From contig JACTVC010000042.1 in NCBI GenBank assembly GCA_018417955.1, forward strand, positions 186,001 through 250,000: DNA of 64,000 bases, given 5' to 3'. This document shows positions 1 through 14,800 of the stretch, piece after piece (within the stretch, counting starts at the first letter, position 1; the number at the start of each line of letters is the position of its first letter). Position numbers and translations under genes: made by a program. Under the pieces are notes generated by a model. That model saw only the letters and a program-made list of their open reading frames with translations. It did no database searches and was not told the DNA's origin. Source of the stretch: Laccaria trichodermophora. Lineage: Eukaryota > Basidiomycota > Agaricomycetes > Agaricales > Hydnangiaceae.

Positions 1-689
1 GTGTGTGGTCTGAGTTGTCATGTGGTAAAGCTAAATGAAGTGGGTGGCACTAAGTAATATTCTAGTCATGAACTCAACATGGTTGGCTTTTTATGGATGT
101 GAAGAGACGACAAGTTCGGCATGTATTTTGATCCCCTGGTCTGACTGCTTATGGTACGTTTGTGCGATTATCGGTAAAGATCTCTAACGTCACGCGTCCA
201 CCGCTGGTGTTCCTTGCACAGGTATCGATAATTCCATCTAAACGAGGCTACGTTTATGAGTTTCTACATGTCTATAGCCCAAGAAGGCAACTCTGTTCCA
301 AATCGTGGACATGTTTTCACCTACAACGACGGAAACAATCCTTTTTCGGCTTGGGATGTTGTGCAGGTGCTTCCCGCAAGACGTAATTATCCGTGGAGGT
401 CGTTGTGCATCATTTGGCGGTCGGCCACGACTCGATGCGCGAGGCTTGAATTTGGTACGATCTCAAGATTCTCTTCAACCCCATGTTTTGCAATTGTTTA
501 CCAGATGTAATGTCGCGTGACAAGGTATACATGATCCTTCTCAGCAAAACGTAACTCCATCCAAATCCTATATCATGGGTCGACTGGGACGCAGACTTGC
601 ATCAATTCCTCCTCTCTGTTGTACCACTTCAGACTTTTAGTCTGTGCATCTTGTCGACTTCGCCTCTGACCCGTTCACGAATTCTAGAT
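1..689. other. Left edge, no supported gene
   Basis: No gene could be supported here. An open frame at 256-510 on the plus strand starts with ATG and reads MSFYMSIAQEG, but it has no recognisable domain, no convincing splice partner and ends in an unpersuasive C-terminus. It could be an exon of a gene starting left of the window. The last part (about 540-689) is presumably the 5' flank of the Cys-rich gene that follows. Confidence 0.4.
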
Positions 690-1105
690 ATGTGCGAACT
701 AGAAGTGTAAATATCACTTCAACGTATATCTATCAGTGTGATATGACGTGCTTACCATTCTCGCTTGCAGGTTCGGCGACTACTATCGTGGATGCGGAGT
801 GAGTCACAAAAAGTACTTTCCAGATATTACCTGCTCACCACGTCAATCATCAGCATTTTATAAGGTCGTACTACTCAGGGGAAAAATTCGACTGCAATTC
901 CCAAACGTGCGGCATCAGCAGCGCGCATATACACAAAGCTCCAAATTGTCGTTGCAACAAGGTGCGTCTCGCGTTCTTTGTATTGATCTGGCTGACGGAC
1001 TCTCCTTTGTTTTTCTCCAAGACTCCCTATGACCATCAAAGAGTCGTGAATATGTTTCATACTCCTTGTGACGAATGCAGATCGTTCGACCGCCTCCCTC
1101 GCTGA
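690..1105 (+). CDS. Small Cys/His-rich protein of unknown function (78 aa)
   Basis: Four short exons: 690-706, 771-798, 854-961 and 1022-1105. The introns (707-770, 799-853, 962-1021) have GT-AG borders, and splicing gives one uninterrupted 78-residue frame. The protein starts MCELEVFGDYYRGCGHF and contains YYSGEKFDC, SSAHIHKAPNCRC, NMFHTPCDECRS and ends DRLPR. It has eight cysteines plus several histidines, including a CxC and a CxxC pair, which suggests a small zinc-binding fold. There is no signal peptide or membrane segment. From memory it resembles a family of short uncharacterised agaricomycete proteins with the same GCGHF...YY.GE...C spacing, but I can assign no function. It converges on the XLF gene. 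Confidence 0.65.
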
Positions 1106-1312
1106 CGTTCAACCCGAATTTTTTCTATGACTGTTTTCCTATGTATCACAAACTTTGCGCATTTATTTCACCCCCTGCATCGTGTAACAATATGCACCTT
1201 ACATCCACAAAGTATTTAACTTTTCACGTGTCGTGCTTGAGGCTGTCAAGTATCTTCAATCAAAGCAGGTGAATTTTTTTTACATTCCCTGTCTTCGCTG
1301 AGATCAACTCAG

Positions 1313-2887
1313 CTAGAATCGCTTGCCTCCACGCTTGATTGGCTGTTTAGTTCCGCGCTTCATCCCCCCCGCTCCGGACCCACTCCTTTTCTGAGCCACT
1401 CGCGCCTTGCTATCGCTGTCATCATCACTTGAAGAAGCTATTCGAGGTTTTTTACTTTGTTTCATTGGCTGGGGAGGCTCTGAGTCGGAATTGGATGTCT
1501 CTCCCTTTGTCACTGGTGTCGGCGAAAATACAGATGAGGACTTTGAAAAGGTTTGGCCAGTGGGCATCGCTGCAGCTCCCTGACTTGCAAATGGAGATGA
1601 TTCCTTTGGCTTGTTGATATGAACCGGCTCTTCTTCCGCCTCGGACTCCGTTGCAGAATCTGGGTGTACCGGTTGAACTTTGACCTGATCGCGGTCGCGT
1701 GATGTTGAGGCAATAGGTAGAGACTACAACCGTTATTTCATCACTCCGTCAAGTACAGCGAGGCGAGACGCATGCTTACCGCAGGGGGTGGGGAAACCCG
1801 CTGTGCTTTGGGGGGAGATTTCTCGATCGAAATACCGTTGTCCAGCCCTTTTGATGTAAGATCCGGAGTATCAACAACAGAGGTGACAGGTGCTACAGGG
1901 AGCGCGACAGTCGATTAGGTTGTGCTGAAGTAGGTTTGTGAAGGTTTCCTCACGAAGATCAGGAACAAAATTGAACATTGCGGTCATCCGTCGAAGTGTT
2001 GTAGCTACGCGGGGTTTGGAGAGCGCATTCTTGATGTGGGTATCGACCGTTCGCCTCGCAGTCCGACCAATTCTATCGACGGCCTGCGAAAAATGGAGTA
2101 AGACAAAGCACTTGCTCTTGGGAAGGAATCTAGCCTTCTCTAAATCGGAATTTGGAAGCTCGCTGACAGAGTCCACGGAGGAAAAAGAGAGGTGGTTGAC
2201 GCTTATCAATGGGAAAATAATATGTTTCGAGATGAGTTCGGCCGAGAAATGGTGTCCTAGGAAGCATGTCTCCCATCTCCATTTGAATCCGTCGCCTTCC
2301 AGTTCAAAAGCGAGATCCTACTTTCCGTGAATGAGAGTAAAAACATCGTGGACGCGCAACTGACTGCATAGTTCGATTCTACGATATCGAATGTGAAATT
2401 TGAGATCGCACCAAGGGAATGAACTTTCGACAAATGCTCAAGACTTTTAGTTCTCCAGGAATTTTCACGCTCATCCGATTGGAAGAGAGGCGGGGAGTCA
2501 GGATTACAATGACGCCAGCGACGTGAAAATTGATTACTTGAGAGAACTGGTTCGGATGTGAATGACGGCCCTCAGTCGATTGTTAACCTGCTTTTACAAC
2601 TTACCTTCTGCCCATACCGACTTTGTGTCCGATATTAAAATGAAACAAGATAGGTCCGCCGGCGAATGATAGAATTTCTACTGGCACATTGGTTGTCTGG
2701 CCGACGGTCCTAGATAAATCTAGGTACACTGACCAGAAGATAAGGTGTGGACCTGACGGTGTCGGTTTTGACCAGCCACTCCTTGCTCAAGAGAAGCTTC
2801 GAGTGTTCCTATAAACGAATAAGCATCATGTAGAACCTTCATTTCGTTTGCACGACGACTTGAATGAACCTCAGTGAATTGCTCCAT
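1313..2887 (-). CDS. XLF: XLF/Nej1-type non-homologous end-joining factor
   Basis: XLF partners XRCC4/Lif1 to bridge DNA ends and stimulate DNA ligase IV in NHEJ. Minus-strand splicing gives MEQFTE joined to EHSKLLLSKEWLVKTDT, then LISDTKSVWAE, which matches the XLF head-domain signature (a LLVSD..VW.E pattern). Next come FKWRWETCFLGHHFSAE and ISKHIIFPLISVNHLSFSS, matching the fungal XLF head and start of the helical stalk. The helical segment continues DRIGRTARRTVDTHIKNA. The C-terminal tail is low-complexity, acidic then basic, ending KRGGKRF, as expected for the Ku-binding tail of this family. At least six introns are needed. One putative 51 nt intron (2084-2134, GC-AG borders) is frame-neutral and could be retained. 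Not every splice site was fixed (the one after STPYLL is uncertain). The gene is divergent from the FHA/G-patch gene. Confidence 0.85.
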
Positions 2888-3114
2888 AAAAATTAAAGGC
2901 AAAGAGCTGATCGAGAACCTCGATTTACAGTGTTTTCTTGCCCTGTACTGGACGTGACTCGGTGAGCGAGAAATGTGAGCTTACATAAAACGGCTCACAA
3001 GAGCTGAGCGCTGATGGGCCGCACTCCAACGACTAATACTGGGCACAGGTATCGTACAGGCATTTTCTGAATATCTTTTTTGATGACACGCACAAGAAAA
3101 GTGTAGGGTATATC
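2888..3114. promoter_or_regulatory. Shared divergent promoter, XLF / FHA-G-patch
   Basis: A 227 bp spacer separates the two start codons of divergently transcribed genes, so both promoters must lie here or overlap the 5' exons. No clear TATA box was seen. Confidence 0.5.
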
Positions 3115-4266
3115 ATGGAGGACGGGGAGCTTACTGGCGGTTCTCCATCTGCAACAGACATGTACAACCCCGAATACGAGTGGCCTGGCGATTCGACGTC
3201 CACCGAACGCATTGACAGCCTCACAACAACAGACCCTCCGTTAAGGAAGCGAGGGAGAAATATGCCTTCACTTCGTCTGATCGTGGCTCGGTCCTCTATC
3301 CTTCCGTCGAGATACAGGATTGCCAACGCTGATGCACATTGGGAAGTGCAATTCGGACGTGATATCGCCCCAAATGGCTCCATAACGCCACGTATACGAC
3401 TGAAAGAGATGGAAGTTTCCAAACTCCATGCAACAGCTTACTGGGACGGAACAAGACGAGAGTGGAGTGTCGTTGACATGGGTTCAAAACATGGGACGTT
3501 TTTGCGTTCTAACTGTGGATCCTTTGAACTTGTTGGCACCGGCGTGCGGTTATCGCCATCCAGAGTAGCAAGTATACCGCGACGACTGAATCATATGGAC
3601 CAACTAACGTTGGGAAGCACGACGTTTATTATCCACATCCACGATGAGTACCCATGTGAAGAATGCTCCCCCCTCGCAGGAGAAGAAATACCACTCTTTT
3701 CCGCCTCTAAACATATATCGGCTAAGCGAACAAGGGACGTGGCTGGCTTTGACTCAAATATACAACCGTATTCGCCCAAACCGGACAGAGATCCGAGAAA
3801 AGCACTGACCATGCTGAAGCATAGTCTTCTCCGGAATCATGATGCTCGCAACTCACCGTCTCCTATACGAACGCCAGACCTTGATGCCCAGTATGTTGAC
3901 AGAGCGGCTCGTCGACGTCAGTTCCATCCTTCTTCACACCCCGACGCGCCTGGTGTGTCGCCTTTACCCGTGAGGGTCAATTCACCGTCTTCCGATGGCA
4001 TCTTGGAGAACCCTACGGATGCGCCAGTAATATCTCAGCCCCCTGTTCCTTTGCCAACGACAAATGTCGGACATAGACTCTTGATACAGCAGGGTTGGGA
4101 AGCAGGCAGTGCGCTTGGGATGCCTCCTGAAGAGGGAAGAGTTGCACTGATTGAACCACTCGCGTTGGGTACGACGAAAGGTCGATCGGGAATAGGTATT
4201 CGAAAAGATGCTTCAGAGCCATTTGATAATAGGGAGAAACGGAAGAGAATCAGCTATTTGCGGTAG
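3115..4266 (+). CDS. FHA and G-patch domain protein (AGGF1-like)
   Basis: Single uninterrupted 383-residue frame starting at ATG 3115. Residues about 60-180 form a forkhead-associated (phosphothreonine-binding) domain: QFGRD near the start, then KLHATAYWDG, DMGSKHGTFLRS and LGSTTFIIHI, with the typical S/H and GT contacts. Residues about 325-365 form a G-patch (LLIQQGWEAGSALG and LGTTKGRSGIGI), a motif found in RNA-processing proteins that activate DEAH helicases. The order FHA then G-patch matches the AGGF1 family, but no OCRE domain is visible at the N-terminus. The linker is Ser/Pro-rich and probably disordered. A nuclear RNA-processing role is likely; the pairing with XLF does not prove a repair role. 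Confidence 0.85.
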   Translation: MEDGELTGGSPSATDMYNPEYEWPGDSTSTERIDSLTTTDPPLRKRGRNMPSLRLIVARSSILPSRYRIANADAHWEVQFGRDIAPNGSITPRIRLKEMEVSKLHATAYWDGTRREWSVVDMGSKHGTFLRSNCGSFELVGTGVRLSPSRVASIPRRLNHMDQLTLGSTTFIIHIHDEYPCEECSPLAGEEIPLFSASKHISAKRTRDVAGFDSNIQPYSPKPDRDPRKALTMLKHSLLRNHDARNSPSPIRTPDLDAQYVDRAARRRQFHPSSHPDAPGVSPLPVRVNSPSSDGILENPTDAPVISQPPVPLPTTNVGHRLLIQQGWEAGSALGMPPEEGRVALIEPLALGTTKGRSGIGIRKDASEPFDNREKRKRISYLR

Positions 4267-4584
4267 GAAGAAATAAAAAGAAGTGATGGCATTTATGCCA
4301 CGTGACACGACCCACGAGGATCGAACCAAATTGAAAAGCGCGTCGCGACGTGTTGTAGATGTATGTTTGTTTTTACACGTGACTGGTGTTCAAAGTCTGA
4401 ATTTCGATTTGGATGTTGGCTGACCGTTCTTTCTTACCACAAGAACTAAGGCTTTCTTCGCTTCATTCCCTGGCCGTCTTTGCCACAGCGTTTATCCTTT
4501 CTTCCTTCCTTCCTTCATTCTCCCTTACTCATTATCACAACTCGACGTCCTCAAGACTATACAAAAACAACTTTGGTTTATACA
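4267..4584. other. Intergenic, promoter side of cyclin B
   Basis: No gene seen. Two CACGTG-core E-box sequences occur (near 4300 and 4376), followed by a pyrimidine-rich stretch at 4480-4560 just before the cyclin start codon, common in fungal core promoters. Confidence 0.4.
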
Positions 4585-6354
4585 ATGGCTTCCAACCATG
4601 CTCGCGTAAAATTCTTCTCCTATTATGCATACCAATTACTCACTGCCTTTTTTGTAGTTACCCCAACGGCGCATAGTCGCTCACCGTGCAAAGGCTGATG
4701 AGAACGCAATGAGCAGACATGTTCGTCAACCCTCAAACTCGCTCGCCCCAGGTGCATCTCGCTTCGTCGCAAAGGAGAACGTAGTGAAGCCGACCCTCAC
4801 CACTACCGCGGCCACAAGACAAGCCCTCGGTGAAGTGACTTCGGTTGCTGTCAATAGAAAGGTTGGTTTTTTCTCGCAATACCTCAGCTGTGTTGTGACG
4901 CCGTAGTTAAGGACGCTGTCAGCAAGCTCGTCACAGGAAAGGAGAAGGAGGAAACCGGCTCGAAAAGAGGTCGTTCCAATTCTACGACTCTCGCCCAACG
5001 CGTACCTTTAGGCCCTGGCCGAGGAGTTGCCGCGCCACCCGTCTCTAACACTGTCACCGCCCGCGCGCCCCCCGTTCGCGCCAGGATATCAGGCGTCGTC
5101 GATGCTAAGCGTACTTCACGGACGTCTGTATCCGATCACGTTCCTATTCCCGAAGAAATTGAGGTGAAAGAGGCAGAGCTTCAGATGGACATTGAGGATG
5201 ACCTTGCGGCAGACCGTGATCTCGACGACGATGCCGATTTGCTCGTTAACGAGCGAGAGGTTGAAGCAATGATTGGTATTGACGATGATGAAGACGAAGA
5301 CGTTGGGGAAGCCCTAGCGAACCCCAAACCACAACGAACGCGTATCTGGCCTGAAGTCTCTACGGACCGAGCACGCAAGTTTCATGCGGAAGTTGAGGCC
5401 GTACGTGAAGTTTTCGATGACCGGATCGATGTCTTCGATACGACGATGGTTTCCGAATACTCGGAAGAAATTTACGAATACATGTGTGACCTGGAGGTAT
5501 GCCAATCTTTTCTGAATCCTGGTTCGTCGTTAATTCTATGGAACTTAGGAGGAGATGATGCCCAATCCGAACTACATGGATGGTCAAAACGAAATTACGT
5601 GGGGGATGCGCCAGACGCTGGTTGACTGGCTCCTACAGGTTCATTTACGGTACCACATGCTCCCGGAAACGCTGTGGATTGCGGTTAATATCGTAGACCG
5701 CTTCCTGACCAAGCGCGTTGTATCCCTCGTCAAACTTCAGCTCGTTGGAGTCACGGCTATGTTCATCGCCGCGAAGTATGAAGAAATTCTGGCACCATCT
5801 GTCGATGAATTTGTTTACATGACCGAGAAGGGATACACCAAGGAGGAGATTCTGAAAGGGGAGCGAATCATGTTGCAAACGCTCGAATTCCGGATATCGC
5901 ACTACTGCTCGCCCTATAGTTGGATGAGAAAGATCAGCAAGTCCGACGATTACGACATCCAGACGAGAACACTCGGCAAATTCTTGATAGAAGTGACCCT
6001 ACTGGACTACCGTTTCTTAAGGGTAAAACCTAGTATTGTCGCTGCGGTGGGCATGTATAGTGCGAGGAGAATGCTGGGTGGTGACTGGGTAAGTCGCGTG
6101 TCGACGTTCGAGTCATGAAACTGATACCATTGGTTTTTTAGAACGAAGCATTCGTGTTTTACTCTGGCTACGCAGAGGAGCAACTCATCCCCGGACACGA
6201 ACTACTGGCTGAAAAACTGACCGAGGAAAACTTTTCTCGACAGTATGTCTGCAGGAAGTACGCCAACAAAAAGTTCCTCAAAGCATCTGTTTTTGCCATC
6301 GAATGGGCCAAGATCCACTACGAAGCAAGTGCCGACCCCATGGTTCTTGCATAA
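4585..6354 (+). CDS. B-type mitotic cyclin
   Basis: Regulatory subunit of Cdk1 controlling entry into and exit from mitosis. Five exons: the first encodes only MASNHAR. The second holds a destruction-box candidate, RQALGEVTS, for APC/C-dependent degradation. The third carries a basic then acidic linker and the start of the cyclin box. The fourth continues with MMPNPNYMDGQNEITWGMR, TLVDWLLQVHLRYH and MFIAAKYEEI, all core cyclin-box motifs (MRxxLVDWL; KYEE). The fifth, after an intron from about 6089 to 6141, encodes the C-terminal cyclin fold and ends ADPMVLA. The intron before KDAVSKL ends at a TAAG acceptor. Similarity is to Clb2/Cdc13-type cyclins rather than G1 cyclins. Confidence 0.93.
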
Positions 6355-7100
6355 TGAGCCAGCTCTGGGGTATTTCTTATACTTGCATCATGCTCTGTAC
6401 TTCTCGTCTGCATCCTCATCATCACCCATCCACGCCTCACCATGTGATCATGGCGTTCTCATACTTTCCGCCTTGTCCTCGCATCTACAATTTCATCATC
6501 TTCCTCACCGGACAGCTGTTCTTCTATGCCTTGCCATTCGCTATCACATCCATGCCCAAACTCTCTCATTACAACTAGAGCTCCAAGCTCTCATCAGTTC
6601 TTTCACTTATATCAAGATCCTAATGCCCCACCCATGTCTTCATGATTTCATTGTCACACTCCACTCTCGCTCATGACTATTTTTTTAATTCATTCATATT
6701 GGCCTTCCTTGTAACATATCTTTGCTTATCTCTCAACTGCATCTGCCTTTTCTTGCTTGCTATTCCTCGCTTTGCTTTTCGCATCAGTCTCTGACACATC
6801 TCTGGAGATCTGCCTTTCCTTATCATCTCTTCTGGTTTTTCGCGGCGCGCATCTCCGAGTCCCTAGACCTTCCGCTCCTTCTAGTATTTAATATTTATTG
6901 CGTTCCGATAATGAAATGCATACATATGCTCTTTGCCCACAACACCTTGAATAATTTCAGATGACGACAACCAAATCGCAAGCTTATGTAACTACCGGTA
7001 AAGGTCGATATCACATGCCGACGATACACTTATAACCGATTCCCCTTCAGAAGCTTCAAGCCCAACACCATCAGCTCCTTCAAACCAAACTCTCAAAGTA
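6355..7100. other. Intergenic between cyclin B and FOX2-like gene
   Basis: No gene seen in about 745 bp. Content is pyrimidine-rich on the plus strand (CATC/CTC runs) through about 6850, then an AT-rich patch near 6885-6960. It holds the cyclin 3' UTR and the promoter of the next gene. Short open frames here have no domain and no conserved codon pattern. Confidence 0.4.
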
Positions 7101-9835
<2,735 letters not shown>

Positions 9836-9993
9836 TCTACCCCTCTGTATCTTTATTTTATCTTCATAATATAGCATTTGTTGTAAGCACCTTGTCAAGC
9901 ACTTGTACCGGAAAGCCATTTGCATGTGATAATACAACCATATTGAAATCAAATTGAAATGAACTTGTATCCGTTCTGTCTCGATTAGCAGCC

Positions 9994-11358
9994 ATGTCTT
10001 CATTCAAGGATCCGAACGCCTTCGCTGACCGAGAAGATTCCGAACTCGTAGCCGAAGCCAAGAGGACCATACCGGACAGCACGACGTACTCATACACAGA
10101 GGTATAGCACGACTCGTGTTGCTGTTTTACTTGCAATATTGACGGGCCTCGTCGTAGCGAGACGTCATTCTATACAACCTAGGCGTTGGTGTTACGGAGA
10201 AGGAGTTACAATGGACATTTGAGGGCGATGACCAGTTCTCTGCGTTGCCAACGTTTGGCGTTGTCCCTCAATTTCCATGTAGCGCAGGTTTTCCGCTAGA
10301 TTGGCTACCCAATTTCAACCCAGTACGTTTGAGGTCTCGCTCCTCACTTCATCGACTTGTATTTTGAATTTGCGCCTAACAGGCTAAGCTCCTGCATGGA
10401 GAGCAGTACCTAAACATCAAGGGACCCATTCCGACGCAAGGGGAACTCGTCAGTGAAGCGAGGTTACAACCGTCCATAATCATGGTGGATCTATCATACT
10501 GACCATTATACTTATTTAGACTTTTGGAGGTGCTTGACAAGGGCAAGGCCGCAGCGGTGACAATTATCATTGAAACGCGCGACAAGCATTCAGGGAAAGT
10601 GGTATTCGAAAACCAATCGACGGTATTCATCCGCGGAGCCGGAGGTTTTGGAGGAAAGCGTGTGGGGAATGGTGCGCACTCTTTTTATACGCCCGTTTAT
10701 CATGACGGTTATAAAAATCTTTACACGTAGACCGTGGTCCTGCTTCAGCGGCGAATAAACCCCCAGCGCGAAGCCCTGACGTTGTTATGGAGGAAACAAC
10801 GACTTCCTCACAGGCAGCACTCTACCGGTACGTATCCGAATTTACACCTCTAACAAGCTAAGCTAAACACCAACCTATTTCGCCAGTTTGAGTGGCGATT
10901 ATAACCCCTTGCATGTTAGCCGTCTACCGTTAATCTTGTGTTTTGCCTCGCCCTCACTGTTCTTCGATCGCTTAGATTCTCCCCGAATTTGCCGCTATTG
11001 GGGGCTTTGACCAGCCCATTCTCCACGGTCTTTGCTCCATGGGCATCTCTGGAAAGCACGTGCTCAAGGCATTTGGACCGTATAAGGATATCAAAGCTCG
11101 GTAAGCCATGCTTTTTGGTCGCCTGGCAGACTCATAACCACAAGCAGGTTTGCTGGTGTTGTATACCCAGGTGAAACAGTTGTGACTGAGATGTGGAAAG
11201 AAGGGTCAACTGTCATATTCAGTTCGTCATCCTCCCCTGATCATGACATCCTGCCTGACACACCACTTGCAGCGGCCAAAGTAAAGGAGCGCAATTCTAT
11301 CTCTCTGGCAGCGGCGGCAGCCACATTGGCGGATCCATCGGGCAAGGCACGGCTTTAA
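9994..11358 (+). CDS. Peroxisomal enoyl-CoA hydratase 2 (MaoC/hot-dog fold)
   Basis: Hydrates trans-2-enoyl-CoA to (3R)-hydroxyacyl-CoA, the substrate of the neighbouring SDR enzyme. Seven or more exons. The start is [15 protein letters not shown]; the N-terminal hot-dog repeat includes [19 protein letters not shown] and FGVVPQFP. The C-terminal repeat has the hydratase-2 active-site signature LSGDYNPLH followed by [15 protein letters not shown]. The C-terminus is GKARL, an [SAC][KRH]L-type PTS1. It begins 158 bp after the Fox2-like stop codon on the same strand. Its last exons are duplicated at 28064-28264. The Helentron inserted 133 bp beyond its stop, probably in the 3' flank shared with the convergent antiporter gene. 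Confidence 0.88.
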
Positions 11359-11491
11359 CGTTTTAAATTGCATGTATCACCAAATGGTTTATACTATGAA
11401 GCTGAGGTTGTTAAGAGCATGCACAGTAAAGAAGGCTAGCGGAATATATGAAAAAAATTATGAGACGATCCTGACCTTCCACAATGAATTA

Positions 11492-11501
11492 TCCCCGACT
11501 C
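11492..11501 (+). repeat. Helentron 5' terminal inverted repeat arm
   Basis: TCCCCGACTC at the left terminus. It is a perfect inverted match to 19121-19130. Confidence 0.8.
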
Positions 11502-11831
11502 TGGAACAGAGGAGGGTTTTGTTGGATCGATAAATCTTGAACCTCGCTAAACGTATGTGACACATTTACCCACGAAAATGATTTTCGGCTTCTTCCGCTC
11601 TTTGTCCTTACCTTGGCCGGATCTTTGTTCCTACTCTCGGCCGGAACATCGTTCGCTCTTTCTCAGCGTTTCGTTCTTTGCTTGTGCGTTGTCGTGTTCA
11701 ACTCCTGCCCTACCACACTCATACCACACTCAAACTCTTGCCCTACCCCACTCAACTTTGTGGCCTACCACGTTAAACTTTGTACATCAGACTTTGAGAC
11801 ATACCACATTGAACTTGTGAATTTGCCCTTC

Positions 11832-14800
11832 ATGGAATCTCCAGATAATCCTGCTTGGTTTCTGTCTTCAGATGACCACCATCGACTTTCCCTCTCCAGA
11901 TACTCTGTGCTAATCTTGAAGGATGCTGCCCTCTGTGCTAGAATACATTTTATTGCTTACTTGAGGTCAAAAGCTCAATTGATTGATGAACTTCTGCTTG
12001 CTTGTTTAAATACACGGAATTCAGTTGCATCTCTGTCTGATAGTGAGATACTTGCTAAGTTTCCAGCTACTCTAGTTGCCCCAAGCTACACCTCAAGGCC
12101 TGATCTTCTTTCTAAGTACTTTGACTTTGTATTTGGTGATAAAATAGCCTTTGCTTTTCGTATTCCTCAAAATTTTCCACAATCTATGACAACTCCTTCC
12201 TCTGAAAAACTCCTTTCTGAACTTACAGCTCTGATCAATGTGGATTCTTTTAATCTTAAACCCTCAAGGACATTGACTAAGAAAATGCTGAAAAATATAC
12301 TTGATAATCTGCATCCTTCTCGCTGTCCTGCTTACACATCATCCTTTGCCTCTAGTCTTGCTGCAATTATTGAAAGCTTTTGTGCAAGATGTCAAAATTT
12401 GATGTTTGCCAATCATTTGCAGATCATTGCCTGTATTGTTTGTTGGGAACCATCATTCCCTCTCTTATGTGACTGGTCTTTCAAGAATCTAGTCTTGTAC
12501 CTCTTGAAAATAGAATACTCTTCTGATTTTGTTGATCACCTAACTCAAACTGATGAATTTCGCCTTTCCTTGGCAAAGAGAAATGATAGAGCTCAACAAA
12601 AAAAGTTCAATATTGAATCAGACCTTCACTTAGAGAAGAAAATTTCTCGTAACTGGCCAACTATTCCCTCTGAAGAAAGAGTATATCAGTGTCTTTCTGC
12701 ATATCGAACTGGTACTGTGTGGACACTTCCTCATCCTTGTGCATATTGTGCACGTACCCAGCATGGTGCTCAAACAGAAGCTATTTCTTTGGATGATCCT
12801 GAGAGCTTGTTTGAAGAACTGCACTTAGAAATTTTAAGGAAGTCCTCAACCTCTTTTCCTCCTTTCAATGATCCTCCCATTTCACATTTTTCTGATATTC
12901 TGCTTTACTCTTCTGGCTTTTCTTTCAATGACAATACAAAAAGTTATTTTCTACACTTGTGCAAGGAATGTGCTTCTCAATTGAGGTCAAATAAAATGCC
13001 CAGGTTTGCACTAGCTAATAATTTCTACAGAGGTGAACTTCCTGAGGAGTTCAAAGACCTGACATGGGTGGAGGAAATGGCTTGTGCAATTTATCGCAAT
13101 AATGCATATATATCTCATATTTATCAATCATCAGATCCTTCTCAGCCCCGTGTCTTCCATGGTAATACCTGTGCGCATGACATGAATGTTGTATCTACTG
13201 CTACAGTCCTTCCACGCACACCTGATGATGTAAATGACATGTTGTCTGTTATTTTTATTGGACCTGGTAAATATAAGGCAGATTGTTTGAAAAATATGTT
13301 TCATGTTCGTAAATCTAAAATTTGGAATTTTCTTTTTTGGTTAAAACATGTTGCACACAATCCACTTTATGAAGGTATTACTTTAGAACAAAGACATGCC
13401 AATCTTTATCCTGATAATGATGTATTGCCTGGCATCGATAATCGTGTAATTCATGACACTACTTTGGATGTCAAGCAGACCTTTGATGAAGAGACAGCAG
13501 GTTTTGCTGATCATTCTGCCTTACAGGTAACCCAAGAAGGCACTGAAGGTCCTGTAGTTTTTCTGGAAAAGCTGGGTGTTTCTGATCCTGAAAGTGTACT
13601 CTTGCATGGACGATCTTTCACAGCCTCTGCTTTGCGCAATATTGTAGAAAGGCCATCTGATCGACCTGATCTTATTATTCATAGGTCTTCTCAACCTGTC
13701 AGAGAATATGATAACCCTAGCTTTTTTCCAGGCATGTATCCAACATTGTATCCATATGGAACAGGGGGCTTTGAAGATCCAACACGTCCAGTAACTGTTT
13801 CTTTTCAAAAACAGGCAAATTATTATCTTGATCTTGCTGATCGCTCATTCCGATATCATCACTCATTCATCTTTGTTGTTGTAAATATTTTACAAAGAAG
13901 GGCTGCACATCTGCATACCTCTTTGACTGTATCACAGTCTCGTTTCAAAGCTGTTTCTGAAAGTCTATCATCAATCTCTCCCCATACACTGTCTATTGTT
14001 GCCAATCACCTTGAGAATGAAGGAAAAGTCTCTGATTTGAGTGCTGAGCAAAAAAAAGTATTTGATCTACTCAATGAGGTGAACACTGTTTCTGCCAGAA
14101 TACCTGGTTCACAGGCTTCAAAAATATTTTGTCGTAATGAAATTCATAGTTACTCTGGGATTTTTGGTATGCCTATCTTGTTTTTGACTGCTAATCCCAA
14201 TCCCTCCCATAGCCCAATGTTTCAAGTAATTTTTGGAGATCAGACTGTAAACTTAGATGATAGGTTTCCTGTTTTAGTATCATGTACAGAGCATGCTTTG
14301 AGATTGGCAAAAGATCCTGTTGCAGCTGCTGATTTTTTTGATTTTTCTATCCAGTGTCTTTTTGAGTTCTTGTTTGGATGGGATTTTGACAAAGGTAAAA
14401 GCTCAGCTGAGGGTGGAATTTTGGGTTGGCTTGAGGCATTTTATGGAATAGCTGAATATACTGGGAGAGGAGATCATCATGGACATTTTTTACTTTGGCT
14501 TCTTGGTGCTCTTAACCCTGCAGACCTGCATGAGAAATTGAAGTCCACTCCTGGTTTTGACCAGAAAGTATTTTCTTTTTTTGAAGAGATTATTAAACAT
14601 CACTTACCTGAAATTGAAGTTAATATTGACAAGGAATTTGAGCCTCGTTCAGAACGCCCACTTCATGCACCTCCTCCACCTAAATCTCGTGAAATGTTTG
14701 ATATTGATGAATGGAAAGTAGATTTTGAAACTGATGTAAAGAAATGTGGTGAAAAGCTACAACGGCATGAGTGCCGAGCTGTTTGCCATAAATATGGGAA

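Noticed and set aside
11613..11831. Longer N-terminal extension of the Helentron protein
   Set aside because: The frame is open but lacks an ATG; the sequence is a C/T/A-rich run (CCACACTC repeats). The first in-frame ATG is 11832.
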